Origin: Cannabis sativa
Taxonomy: Eukaryota; Streptophyta; Magnoliopsida; Rosales; Cannabaceae
Length of the DNA: 64,000 nt
Direction of reading: 5' to 3'
NCBI RefSeq assembly: GCF_029168945.1
Contig: NC_083607.1
Coordinates: 37,991,257-38,055,256 of the forward strand
This document shows positions 24,715 through 36,061 of the stretch, piece by piece. Every line of letters begins with the position of its first letter. Position 1 is the first letter of the stretch. Under the pieces are notes generated by a model, which had not been told where the DNA came from, did no database searches, and saw only the letters and a list, made by a program, of their open reading frames with translations. The translations under genes were made by a program, and so were the position numbers.

Positions 24715-24950
24715 ATTACATGATTATAAATATCTTATTTTAAATTTAAATAAGGTCAAAATATCTAAAAAGATTTAAAAAATCTTAAAAGATAAGATAT
24801 TTTTTTAAAATATCTTAAAAGATAAGATATTTTTAAATATCTTAAAAAAAATATTATAAATATCTTAAAAGATAAGATATTTTTAAATATCTTAAAAGAT
24901 ATTATAAATATCTCAAAAGATATTATAAATATCTTAAAAAATCTGACCTT
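24715..24950 (-). repeat. Tandem hairpin array (AATATCTTAAAAGATAAGATATT type)
   Basis: Roughly 28-33-bp units built from ATCTTAAAAGATAAGATATTTTT and ATATTATAA recur at least five times. Each unit is nearly self-complementary. The matching place in element C (about 5,640-5,710) has only a single ATCTTATTTTAAATTTAAAATAAGAT palindrome-like stretch, so the array expanded in the lineage of D. Confidence 0.75.
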
Positions 24951-25505
24951 AAATTTAAAAAAAATATAATCAAATTTAAAAATAAGATAAATTTTTAAGC
25001 AAAAAGATAAATACTAATTCTATTCAAATTCAAATTACACTAATATCTTGAATTAAATTAAAAAAATATTAAATTAATTCAAAATGATAATTAGAATTGA
25101 ATTAGGAATAGTAATAGTATATATATTAAACCATACAAAAAATTGGAAGTTAATTCCATGAAAAGGTATGAAAAATTGAAGAAAATAGAAAAAATTCGAA
25201 ACTGTACGGACAGTTCTGCGATCGCAGGAAACTATCAAGACAAATGCACGATTTTGTCAAATCTTCAAAAAATCATAACTAATTCAAATAAAATCCAAAT
25301 TGAGTTCTGTAAAAGGCTAACTTGCTTAATTTTTTCCATACTATCCAATAAAAATAATTCCAGAACCGAAATAACAATTATTTTTCACGAAAATTTCACA
25401 AACATCAATCAATCATCAAATAACACTCAATACAACATGATACCATCCAAAGAACATACAAACAATCGTTTTAAAGTCCAAATTACATGCAAGTAAATCA
25501 ATTAA

Positions 25506-25521
25506 CCTGGCTCTGATACCA
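25506..25521 (-). other. Primer binding site (tRNA-iMet), element D
   Basis: On the minus strand TGGTATCAGAGCCAGG follows the 5' LTR after AC. It matches the 3' end complement of plant initiator Met tRNA, as in most plant copia elements. It fixes both the element's orientation and the LTR end. Confidence 0.92.
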
Positions 25522-25523
25522 GT

Positions 25524-27430
25524 TGTTGGGAATTATTTTACCAGGATCTTAGATCTACTCACAAGTATGTTTATTAACATCCTAAATATGAACTTTCTAA
25601 AACGATAAAATAAACACATATAAAGTTAAGAAAACCTTACATTGATGCACGAATAAATGTCTCCTTCCACTCGTATCTCTAACCCTTGATTCCTTTCGTA
25701 GCGAGTATAATCAAGATCTGAGCCCGAATCTCCTTCTTCTTCAAGCTTTGATCCTTCACAGTCTTCCAATCTATGATTGAGTTACTGCTTGCTGTGTGTG
25801 GGCACTTACTCTTTCACTAGGGTCACGAAAAAGATGAACGGAAAAGAGAGAGAGAGATTTCGGCCAAGGTAGAGAGTGAGGAAGGCTCAGTTTTTCTGAA
25901 GAGAGAAATTTCTGTCAGAAAGGCTAATGAAAGCATGTGTTGTGAATGAGCCATCACTTTCTATTTATAGGCAACTACTAGGTCTAGGTTTAGAATTATT
26001 TGGCATTAAAATAATGAAAATAATAATTTGAAAAAGCTATTTAAGTTGCCGGCCATATGGTGTTATTGGGCCTCACTTAATTTTGCAATTTTATCAAATT
26101 TTATCTCTATTTTCTCAAAAATGCCAATTTTCCAATTCTAACCTTTTAAATGCCAAAACTAATTATTTAATAACTAAAATACATTATTAAATAATATTGT
26201 CATTTAATTTAATTATTAATTAGACATATAAAGTCCATTAATAAATAAATAAACCTAGAAAACTCTTTTCCTTACAATTTCACCCCTGCTTAGTGAAAAT
26301 TCATAAAATCGGACATAGTCTAACTTTAGAATTATAATTGATCAATCACGAATCAATTAATGAGTCTTACAAGCAGAATGTTCTCAACTAGAATGGGGAC
26401 CATGGATCTATATGCTGAGCTTCCAATAAGTGAACCAAATTTACCAAGTAAATTCCTACTTATTAATTCTTCGTTGAATCCACTCTTAGAACTTAGAATT
26501 GCACTCTCAGACTTATATAGAGCATATTGTATGTTTCACGATATCAATATACTATCTCATTTAACCATTGTTATAATCTTATTGTGATTTAAAAATCCTC
26601 TATATAGATGATTTACATCGAGATGGGATTTCTTTACCGTTCTCACCCCTCAATGTATTTTGCCCCTTAAAACACTTAGCTACCTGTAAATGGTGTTTAG
26701 TGATCTAATAATTAGTCAGTTAAACAAGAGCTCATCCATTTACTTCTATTTGCTAAGCTCGAAGGGAATCATCACTTAACTTCTATACACCAGTAGAAGC
26801 TATAGATTCCATATTTATGTTCAGCACTCCCACTCAATCATACTATCATGTTCCCAAAATATACGTATTACCCTGACCCAAAGGTAGGCTTAACTAATAA
26901 ATCTAAGAACATGAATAGCACTCCTGAGTTGAGCCCAAGCATATCAGGATTTAGATTCTTTTCAATCTTAAGATCAACTACTGATATTGACTTGGAAAGA
27001 TATGTATAACGGTAAGTTTGTAATATCTTAACTTAGTTGCAATATCGGTCCAGTCCAATGTATACTCCATAAATTCGAAACTAGTATACTTTACTAATGT
27101 CCTGGAAAGAACATAACACTTACTCCAAGTGTAAGTACACATCATCGCTGATTATCACATTAGTGTAAATCCAATAACACTGATGAAACAGGGACCAAAA
27201 CTTTTGATTCATATGATCACAATCACATTCCACTGTGTTGACGATACTGTAATTGTGAATAAACATATGATCTGGATTTAACTAATTTTGTGTGTATGAA
27301 TGTCATAAACATATTAAACATATTAAACCATTAGCATGTAGAATTCATGCAAACATCAATCACTTCTAATTTCTTTTATTGATAACTAATCAGATTGTAA
27401 AGAGTTTTATTTAGGGCATAAAACCCAACA
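25524..27430 (-). repeat. 5' LTR of element D
   Basis: 1,907 bp on the minus strand. The promoter TATA box-like CTATAAATAG is at 25,961-25,970, and a C/T-rich early transcript region lies downstream (lower coordinates). It is flanked at 27,431-27,435 by CATAT. Confidence 0.93.
25961..25970 (-). promoter_or_regulatory. TATA box of element D 5' LTR
   Basis: CTATAAATAG on the minus strand, conserved in position in every LTR of the family here. It would drive the genomic RNA and gag. Confidence 0.6.
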
Positions 27431-27435
27431 CATAT

Positions 27436-27497
27436 TTAGGGTGTTAATCAACATACTTGTAAGTAGATCTAAGATCATGGTAAAATAATTTCCATCA
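27436..27497 (+). mobile_element. Solo LTR E, right part
   Basis: The last 62 bp of the LTR interrupted by element D, ending TTTCCATCA (the usual end is CCAACA), then CTTTC (27,498-27,502), which matches 15,365-15,369. Confidence 0.9.
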
Positions 27498-27502
27498 CTT
27501 TC

Positions 27503-28380
27503 ATCTCCCATCACCACGTTCAACCTCCATTCACAAAAATCGCCACCAGCAAGCTAACCCGAAGCCATTACGTGAATCCCCCACCACCAAGAGATCCACC
27601 TAGTCGACCCCACTCCAGCTCCGACTCTGTTCGCACACACACTAGTACACCACTGGCAACCGAGGAAGCAAACAAGCACCTCCATTTCACCATTCCAGTC
27701 GACACCATCCGAGCCCCGTTCATCCAATAGCACCCAGCAATCTTCTCGTCAACTCAAACTCCGAGAACCCAAAACTCAAGCTCCGCTTGACTCCGAACCA
27801 GTCGAGTAAAGCACCATCATCAACGGCTCATTCGACTCTCCCTGATTTGTTGGTCAACCATTATTGTCATTTGGATTATACTTTTGCTATGGCAGTCAAG
27901 TATTTGTTTGATGTGTGAGTGATTTAGTTGATTGCCATGAATATTCTAAATTTCTTGATGAGAAATTGATAGTTGGGAATTATTGAAGTAGTTCATAATT
28001 TGTGTAGTTCTTTGATTTGTAATTGATATTTTGGAATGGTGTAGTTCATAATTGGTGGTGTGGCTTTGAAATTTTTCTGGAGTGACATAAGAATTTTGGT
28101 GTGAATGCTGTGAAGATGATTTGGTGTGGTTGGTCAGATTGGGGGATTTTTGAGCAAGATTGGATCATTGCTAGAGTATTGTATTGTTGGAATTAGGGGT
28201 GTGGTGCTGGATAGTTGTAAAGAAGACAAAGCAGAGAAGAAATTTGTTGTGTTGGGGTAGTGTGCAATTGAAAAAATAAAAGAAAAAGAAGAGAAAATGC
28301 CAAATGTCAAGAGGGTTGCCAACAGAAAAAAAACAAAAGTCACTTCATGAAATTCCTAAATTTCATTGCTAGGCAATCGA
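27503..28380 (+). mobile_element. Athila-like Ty3 element body, non-coding part
   Basis: The first 340 bp are C/A-rich and relatively GC-rich, then an AT-richer stretch follows. I see no uninterrupted frame and no domain. It leads into the plant-transposon-protein ORF remnant and is continuous with 15,272-15,369 once the nested LTRs are removed. Confidence 0.5.
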
Positions 28381-29369
28381 GACAAAGTATTACGATGAGG
28401 TGGACAATCGGGAATTTATATGGAGCGAGGATTAGTGGCAGATATAGAGGACATTGACGAGTTACCTGAATAGGTTAGTGAAATGGTTCATAAGAGGAAT
28501 TGGGGACTTTTTGTCAAGCAGCGAGGACAGGCGGTAATGGAAGTTGTCAAAGAATTCTAGGCCAATTTTTTGTCCCAAGAATGGCATACTGAAGTGATTG
28601 TGCGTGAAGTACCGGTGTCATTCTCAGCTGAAGCAATCAACAACTTGTTTGGGTTACAATCAATCGAATGCCATTACTCCTCCCTCAAAGGTCAAGTGGG
28701 CGATTAGACATTGACTGACATGATGCTGTGATCACCAAGCCAGAGTCCGAGTGGGACCTCGATGATTATGGAAACCTTCGATTTCGGCGCACTGACTTGG
28801 AGCACGATCTGAAATGTCTTTACACATTCGTGCAAACCTCCCTATGCCCCACTTCACATGATTCCACTGTCAGCAGAGATCGTGCATGGATGCTGTACTG
28901 CATTAAGATGGGTTGGGATGTTGATGTAGTGGTTGTCGTAGCCCAAGAAATTGCCGATTGTGCGCAGCGGGGGAAAGGAAAATTATTTCTGCCAGTTACT
29001 ATCATTGCTCTCTGTCGCGAGGCGGGTGTACCGATGTGGAACGAAGAAGGAGCATTGAATCCCCGGGGGCCTATCAGTTCTGGTCCACCACAAGCTCCGA
29101 AAACAACTCCTGCTTCCGCTTCGACCTCAGCCACGGAGCCTCCCGCAGATCGCTTTGCTCACTTTGAGCAAGTGCAACAGCAAATGTGTGGCCGTTTGCA
29201 CGCTATGTGGGAATATGAGCAAAAGCGCGACGCAGTTATGGAGCGTGCATTTAGGAGGGTGACGCCACGATTTGAGCGCAAGTTCCTGCCGTTCCCTCAG
29301 CAAGTTCTCGACCCGTGGGCTGGGCCATCAGCTTCGAATCCGGAGGAGCCCCACGAGGACCCCGAGTAG
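28381..29369 (+). pseudogene. Putative plant transposon protein (Transposase_32-type) of the Athila-like element, broken
   Basis: The intact part is 213 codons (28,728-29,369). Its upstream part reads on only through stops and frame changes: GLFVKQRGQAVMEVVKEF, stop, then VIVREVPVSFSAEAINNLFG. This order is typical of the 'putative plant transposon protein' domain found in Athila/Ty3-type and related elements: a W..F start, an AINxLFGL core, a LKCxYxFVxxxLCPTSH segment, then KLFLPxxIxALCREAGVP-W. A P/S/A-rich hinge and a charged coiled tail follow (about residues 125-213). Its biochemical role in the element is not known to me. Family assignment is fairly confident; function is not stated. 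Confidence 0.7.
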
Positions 29370-30150
29370 AGGGAGTTTCCTAATACCTACGCTATTTTTC
29401 TGTTATGTGTCATTTTTAGTTTGTATTGTGCTAATTGTGTGTTGTGTTTTGTGTTTTAAAACTTTTATGTCATGTCATTTATGTGTTTGTTAGTTTGACA
29501 TTGAGAGATTTACGAGGTTTTTATGTGGCCTAGTGTTCTGCCTGATGATGATATTTTCTGCTCATTCCATTTATGTTGCTGCCTAATTTTATATGTTGCA
29601 TTTGCATGTTGAATTGTTGGATATCATGGATGTTTCTCCTTAGTCTCTCCTCAATAGTGAATACTTTTATTTTCCCACCATGCTTTGCATTTTTCATATG
29701 ATTGCTGCATATATACTTTTAGCATCTAGAATTGGTTAGTGCATCTCCTTGAAGCGAAATCCTAGTTAGACTTGTCCCTTAGAAATGATTTAGGCCATCT
29801 TTGGACGTTTGAGCCTTTCTAACCTTCCCTATAAAATAAATTTTTCTCTAGTCACCCAAGTTTGAGTTGTTTAGCCTATTCTTGTTTTGCAACTTGATCA
29901 TACATATCACACCAATCCTAATTTGCATTTCCACACATGTCCTAACTTAATTTCTCACTTGTCAAGAGCCAAGTTTCACATTAAGCTTGGGGTGAGTGCG
30001 ATGAGTGTAGCTTGTGGCGAGCTAATTCAAGATTGTACTTTTAGCCACATTGGGGACAATGTTGGGTTGTAAGTTTGGGGTGGGGGAATTAGCTCACAAA
30101 GTACATTATTATGCACTTTCAATTAACCTTCTCTTGCTATCTATTATACA
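29370..30150 (+). mobile_element. Athila-like 3' spacer with AAGTTTGGGG motifs
   Basis: Non-coding. ATTAAGCTTGGGGTGAG (near 29,980), CACATTGGGGACAATGTT and TAAGTTTGGGGTGGGGG (near 30,045-30,085) are the kind of G-rich strings seen between the last ORF and 3' LTR of Athila-type elements. The matching string GCAACTAAGTTTGGGGTG is at 43,565 on the far side of the MULE. Confidence 0.55.
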
Positions 30151-30390
30151 AGTATAATATAGTAATAATTTTGGGAAATTTTTATATATATATATATATA
30201 CATTATATACATTAATATTACAAAAAAAAACGTTATATAAAAACAATCCATGGGTATGCCGTGACACGTCATCAAGCATACCGTCATTAGCTTCGATAAT
30301 TTTGGAACCACCGACGATGAAGGAGACGCACCCACAATTCCATATTTCTCGGCCATCTCTGCGCGTGGTTCTGCTGATTAAAACAGAAAG

Positions 30391-30400
30391 CTATAAATAC
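30391..30400 (+). promoter_or_regulatory. TATA box for MULE transposase
   Basis: CTATAAATAC sits about 730 bp upstream of the likely start codon at 31,124. It is followed by an A/C-rich leader and a probable leader intron 30,702-31,119 (donor AAG|GTACCT, acceptor ACGCAG|G). Inferred from sequence only. Confidence 0.45.
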
Positions 30401-31123
30401 CATAGGAATAATACACGAAATCGAAAAACAGAAACCAAACCAAACTTGAACGAAAAAACACCATTGACGGAAACAGAGACCTCGACGAATCTGAAAATTA
30501 GAGAATCGATCATCATATCTCTCAAACCTGTTGCTGTATACAACAAGCAAATCATCATCTCTCTAATTCGACCTACAATTCAATGGATCAATAAACCTAT
30601 GAGCTGATCACAACAAACAAAAAACGAAAACCAGAGATCGTTGCTTCGAGGAAGAAGAAGAAGTACGTCAACTACAACATCGAAAACTAAATCTGAATAA
30701 GGTACCTATTATACATTCGATACATACTACTGCTTATAACACATTACACCTTCCGATTCCTGAAAACACCTAAAAATGCATCATGTTTGTTAATTCTGTT
30801 AAACATGATTATTTGACAATTAATCAGTACTAATCAGATAGTTTACCAATTGTAATCATAACTGATAGTAAACTAATCAATACTAAGTACTTTAAAAAAT
30901 AGAGTACACTATAAACCTTTGTAATTGTAATCGCTCCAATATTATAGTTCAACATATAGTCATCTAATTCGTAAAACTGCATATAGACCTTACTATAATA
31001 AATATAAAATTTAGTTTATGAACAGAACACCTATTCATATCACATGTTTATTATTTTTGTGTATACGTAATGTTTTAGTATACAATACTTAACATGATTA
31101 AACTAAAAAAATCACGCAGGAAT

Positions 31124-34100
31124 ATGGATGTTAGAACAGTGATTCTTTTTTACAATAGAACTTGGGTTGACAGAACAACATACGTTGATTATGAAGTTGA
31201 AGGTATACTAATTCCAACAGATTGTTCACATTATGAGCTTTCTCACATAGTATACGAAGCTTTGAATTTGGACAGAAACAAATATACGATTGATCTTCAA
31301 TTTCAAGTAACGGAAGGCATACCACCAATAAGAATCAAAGATGATAGTGGATGCAAGTTTTTTGAACAAATACGAAGGAAAAATGATGATGAGACCAAAT
31401 ATCCTATCTGCGTTAACATCTCAACATCCACAACCGACAATGAACACAATGATAGAGTAAACTATACCTACAATGGGGAAACTAGTTTACAAACAAGGCA
31501 ACTGCTACCAACAAGAACAGAATATGCAACAAAGATGGCAGATTATGTGATTGAACAAACTCAAAAATCGATGGAAGAAAGCTCCGAAGCAAATCAAATA
31601 ATTTCAAATCCTCAAGTTGTTGAAATACACATTGGCCAAGTTTTTGCAAACAAGGAAACCCTCCAACAAGCAGTAAGCCTTCACTCAATAAGATACAATC
31701 AACCTTTCAAGGTAAAAAGATCATCAAAACTAGACTATAAACTAGTCTGTATTGATGATAACTGCAACTGGACATTCTTAGCATCAAAACATGGAAAGAC
31801 TGACATGTTTATCACAAGAAAAATAGAGCATACTCATACATGTTCATTGGACATTACTTCTGGAGACCATCCTCAAGCTACAAGCAACCTGGTTGGAAAG
31901 GTTATAAAAAACAAGTTTGTAAACCCAAAAAGAGATTACACTCCAACAGAAATTGTGGATGACATGGCAGATGATTACAGTGTCTCTATTGTTGGGTTTT
32001 ATGCCCTAAATAAAACTCATTTCAATATAATCAGATTTACTTATTAATATAGATCAGAAATAACATTTAATGTTGCATGGTTCACATGATTTATTTCATG
32101 ATTATATGTACATAATGTATAAATTCATCTGAAACCCTTTTCACATACTTGATCCTGTTTATTGTGCCGTCAACACATTGGAAAGTAAACATGACTATGT
32201 GAATAAAGTTTCCTAGATTTATCAGACACAGGGTTTTACTGATATGATAATCTACAACAAGAGTTTACTTGTATTTGGAGAAATACTATGTTCTTTCCAG
32301 AACATTGGTTAAAGTAAAGCTCAGGTTGGATGCATGGAGTATGCATCGGAAGGGACCGATATTGAACTTTGACTTAGATTTATTAAAATTACCGTAATAT
32401 CTATTCAAGTCAATATCGCCTAGTTGATCCTAGATCAAATGATCTTAATCCTGTTATGATTAGGCTCAATCTTGAAAGGCTATTCGTGTTCTTTGATTTG
32501 TTAGTTAAGCCTACTTTTAGGTCAGGGTGATACATACATTTTGGGAACACGGTAGTGCAATTGAGTGGGAGCGCTAGCATAAACATGGAATCTATAGCTT
32601 CTATCTGGCGAATAGTAAGCAAAGGATGATCTCCTTCGAGCTTGACCAAACGAAAATAAATGGTGGAGATCTCATTTCACATAAGCTGAAATATCATTTA
32701 TACGGGGTCAAGTGTTTTAAGGATAAAATACATAGTAGGGTGTTACGGTAATTTAATCCCTTTACTGTGTAGATCATTCATATAGAGGATAATTGATCAA
32801 ATTAGGATTATAACAATGGATAACTAATGATGTGTCTATATGGTGGAACATATAGAGCATTCTATATACTGAGAGTGCAATTCTAAGTTCTATGCGTGGA
32901 TTCAACGAAGAATTAATAAGTTAGTGAATTTTAGTAATAAATTCTTGATCTACTTATTGGAAGCTCGGTTATATAGACCCATGGTCCCCCCACTAGTTGA
33001 GATAATATTACTTGTAAGACTCATGTAATTGGTTTTGATTAATCAATTATAATTCTCAAATTAGACTATGTCTATTTGTTAATTTTTCACTAAGTAAGGG
33101 CAAAATTGTAAAGAAAGAGTTTATAGGGGCATATTTGTTAATTATGATACTTTGTATGGTTCAATTAATAAATATGATAAATGACAATATTATTTAATAA
33201 TTATTTATAGTTATTAAATAGTTAGAATTGGCATTTAAATGGTTGAATTTGGAAATTGGCGTTTTTGAGAAAATCAGATGCAGAAAAGATAAAACTGCAA
33301 AATTGCAAAAAGTGAGGCCCAAATCCACTAGTATAGGGCCAGCCACTTTTGTAGGAAATTTAAACTGATATTTTCATTATTTTAATGCCAAATAATTCAA
33401 ACCTAACCCTAGTGGAATGCTATAAATAGATAGTGAAGGCTTCAGGAAAATTAGACTTTTCTTCAGACTTTCTGAATCAGAAAAAACTGAGCCTTCTCTC
33501 TCCCTATCTTTAGCTGACCACTCTCTCTCTTCTTCCTTAGAATTTCGAAATTCTTAGTGTATGAGTAGTGCCCACACACATCAAGTGATACCTTAATCAT
33601 AGTGAGGAAGATCGTGAAGAAAGATCATCAGCAAAGGAGTTTCGGCATCAAAGATTCAGAGAAAGAGATCCAGGTTCAGATATTGATAATGCTCTGCTAC
33701 AGAAAGGAATCAAGGGCTAGATATCTGAACAGAAGGAGTCATATTATTCCGCTGCACCCAATGTAAGGTTTCCTAAACTTTATATGTGTTTATTTTATCG
33801 TTTTAGAAAGTTCATATTTAGGATGTTAATAAACATACTTGTGAGTAGATCTAAGATCCTGGTAAAATAAATTCCAACATCTATATCTTACCAAAAAGCA
33901 TGGAGAGCTAGAGAAAAGGCAATTGTGGATGCTCGTCGCTGCCCACAAGAATCATACAGTGAGATACCATCAATTTTATACATGATGCAAATATCAAACC
34001 CAGGTAATAAAATACTTCGTCAACATAAAGTAATAATATGCTACATAGGTATTTATACTATAAACTAATTGGTTACTTTTGAAACAGGAACAATTACAGA

Positions 34101-35421
34101 CCTAGTAACAGATGAAGATAACAAATTCAAATATCTATACTTTGCAGTAGGTGCTTCAATAAAAGGTTGGCAACACTGTACACCAATAATAGTCACGGAT
34201 GGAACCTTTTTAACAAACCAACATGGAGGCACTTTGTTGATAGCAAGTGCACAAAATGCAAATAGACATATATTCCCACTTGCATTTGCAGTAGTAGATT
34301 CCGAAAATGACAGCTCTTAGGAATGGTTTCTTCACAAAATAAAGGAAACTTATGGCGAAAGAGAAGGTCAATGCATCGTATCAGATAGACATGAGAGTAT
34401 ACTAAAAGCAGTAAAAGAGACATTTCCAGATATAATGCATGGGGTATGTTGTTACCATTTGATGAAGAATATAAAAATGAAATTCAAAAAAGGAAGTGAT
34501 GACCTCAAGATTGCATTTAATAGTGCATCTAAAGCTTACAACATAGAAGATTTTGAAAAGAGCATGCAAGACTTGGACAATATAGATGTAAGAATAAGAG
34601 ATTACTTGGTGAATGAAATTGGTGTCGAAAAGTGGACAAGACTATATGGCATGAACAGGAGATACAAAACAATGACATCAAATATTGCCGAATCAGTCAA
34701 TGCAGCCTTGAAAGCAGTAAGAGACCTACCCATCGCAACTCTACTAGAATGCCTACATTCATTGGTGCAAAGATGGTATTGGGAAAACAAGAATAGAGCC
34801 CAAAAAACTACAACAACACTGGCAAAAATACCTGAAAAAACATTAAAGAAACAAAGAGATATGAGTTTAAAGTACAAGGTAATTATATATACAGAAAAAT
34901 AAAAATTGCTTACAAACATATTTACTCTGTTGTAAACTTAATAATGGTTTACTTGATTAATATAGGTTGAAACAGCAAATCTTCTGGTATACCAAGTACA
35001 CGACAACAACATGTCTCACATAGTAAACTTGGAGAACAAAACATGCAGCTGCCAACGATTTGAATATGATGAAATACCTTGCTCTCATGCAATGGCTGTA
35101 CTAAGCAAAAGGAACCTGTCTTGCTACAAATATTGCTCATACTACTACACCAAAGAAGCTTTTATGGCAACATATGAAGACAGTATACTCCCATTAGGTG
35201 AGGCAACATCATGGAATATACCAGATTTAATAAAAAATATTGTAGTCCTCCCACCTAAACATAAGAGAGCTGCCGGAAGACCAAAGAAACAACGATACAA
35301 AAATGGACTTGAAGCAAAAGCACAAGTGGTATGCGATCAATGTCGCCAAAAAGGACACAACAAAAGATCATGTAAAAATGACCCACTACTAAAACCACCA
35401 AGAAAAAGAAAAAGATCATAA
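31124..35421 (+). pseudogene. mudrA-like: MuDR-like MULE transposase, interrupted by solo LTR F and a stop codon
   Basis: It would cut and paste the element. I prefer the start at 31,124 (Met before DVRT) because a splice acceptor lies at 31,119. Order: N-terminal domain with YEVEGILIP; the MuDR DNA-binding region (IGQVFANKETLQQAV near 31,631-31,675, HTHTC near 31,830-31,845); the MULE catalytic domain (VTDGTFL near 34,194, VSDRHES near 34,379, NIAESVNAAL near 34,682); a SWIM finger with CSC and PCSH (35,043-35,086); and a zinc knuckle CDQCRQKGHNKRSC (35,334-35,375). Introns fit at 34,004-34,087 and 34,879-34,965. Breaks: solo LTR F at 31,990-33,879, and a TAG at 34,318-34,320 where relatives have Trp. 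Removing LTR F restores the frame across TCTAT. Not functional as it stands. Confidence 0.88.
31990..33879 (+). mobile_element. Solo LTR F, inside the MULE transposase
   Basis: A 1,890-bp copia-family LTR, TGTTGGG to TTCCAACA, with duplication TCTAT at 31,985-31,989 and 33,880-33,884. It interrupts the transposase just after the codons for DDMADDYSVS. It has the family TATA-like CTATAAATAG near 33,421. Confidence 0.95.
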
Positions 35422-36061
35422 GATCTTGAGGGAAAATAAATAAATGTTGGTGTAACCATCAAACATGGTTACTAAATAAGCAGTATACAAAAACAGTTTA
35501 CAATGATAATTGTTAGTTGATAAAGCTTTTCAATGTATTATTACCAACTTTTAATAAAATGATTACAATTCGCTTAGATTCAAGTAAGTTTTTTCTTGCC
35601 TCCTCTATATGAAATAATATGTTAAAAATAACAAGTTACCAAATATATGTACAGTTACTAACTGTAATTAATTTACAACCATTTTAATGGTTAATAATCG
35701 CATTGGTTTATACCACTTATAATGGTATACATAAATGTCATTGGTTTATAAGATCAAACAAAATTAAACAAATATCACATAAAAAAAGCCAGAACACTAA
35801 AACTAATTTCTAAATCCAAAAGATTAACATATTGTCTCACAGAAATACACAACATAAAAACTGCAAACATACTGTGCCAGTAAACCAAAAGGTTACTTCA
35901 AAATTAAAATAGCAAGAGTCTGCTAAAATATTACTGCTCCAAACAGTTACTTAAACAAACACAAACATAAACCTAAAAATAAAACAACATGACATAAAAA
36001 TACACATAAAGTTCAAAAAAATGTAAACTAATAATCCAACATGTTGTTCTATTACAAAAAT
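35422..36061. other. Spacer between the two convergent MULE genes
   Basis: AT-rich, no ORF. Both genes end here, so transcription terminators and poly(A) signals are expected. AATAAA-like strings are present (for example AATAAATAAATG near 35,436) but cannot be singled out. Confidence 0.5.

Larger units (their letters stand above)
21810..25505 (-). other. Long untranslated leader of element D
   Basis: 3.7 kb between the primer site and gag with no real gene. It holds the conserved leader block (21,960-22,340), an AT-rich desert, a conserved block at about 23,850-24,360, and a young hairpin-rich repeat array (24,715-24,950). A frame of 117 codons on the plus strand (25,143-25,496) has no family resemblance and is not called. 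Confidence 0.7.
17212..27430 (-). mobile_element. Complete copia-family element D, gag-only (TR-GAG-like)
   Basis: This is a 10,219-bp element on the minus strand, flanked by CATAT on both sides and inserted in solo LTR E. Its LTRs (17,212-19,122 and 25,524-27,430) differ by about 14 substitutions and two 2-bp indels in my reading, about 99% identity, making it the younger of the two complete elements. It has a canonical primer site, a 3.7-kb leader, one intact gag ORF, a decayed pol remnant, a polypurine tract and the 3' LTR. No protease, integrase or reverse transcriptase can be read. The layout fits terminal-repeat elements that keep only gag and borrow pol from relatives. Confidence 0.93.

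Noticed and set aside
25143..25496. 117-codon plus-strand frame in the leader of element D
   Set aside because: It lies antisense to the element just inside the primer site, is low-complexity (Lys, Asn, Ile), and matches no family. The same region in element C is not open on that strand at that length.
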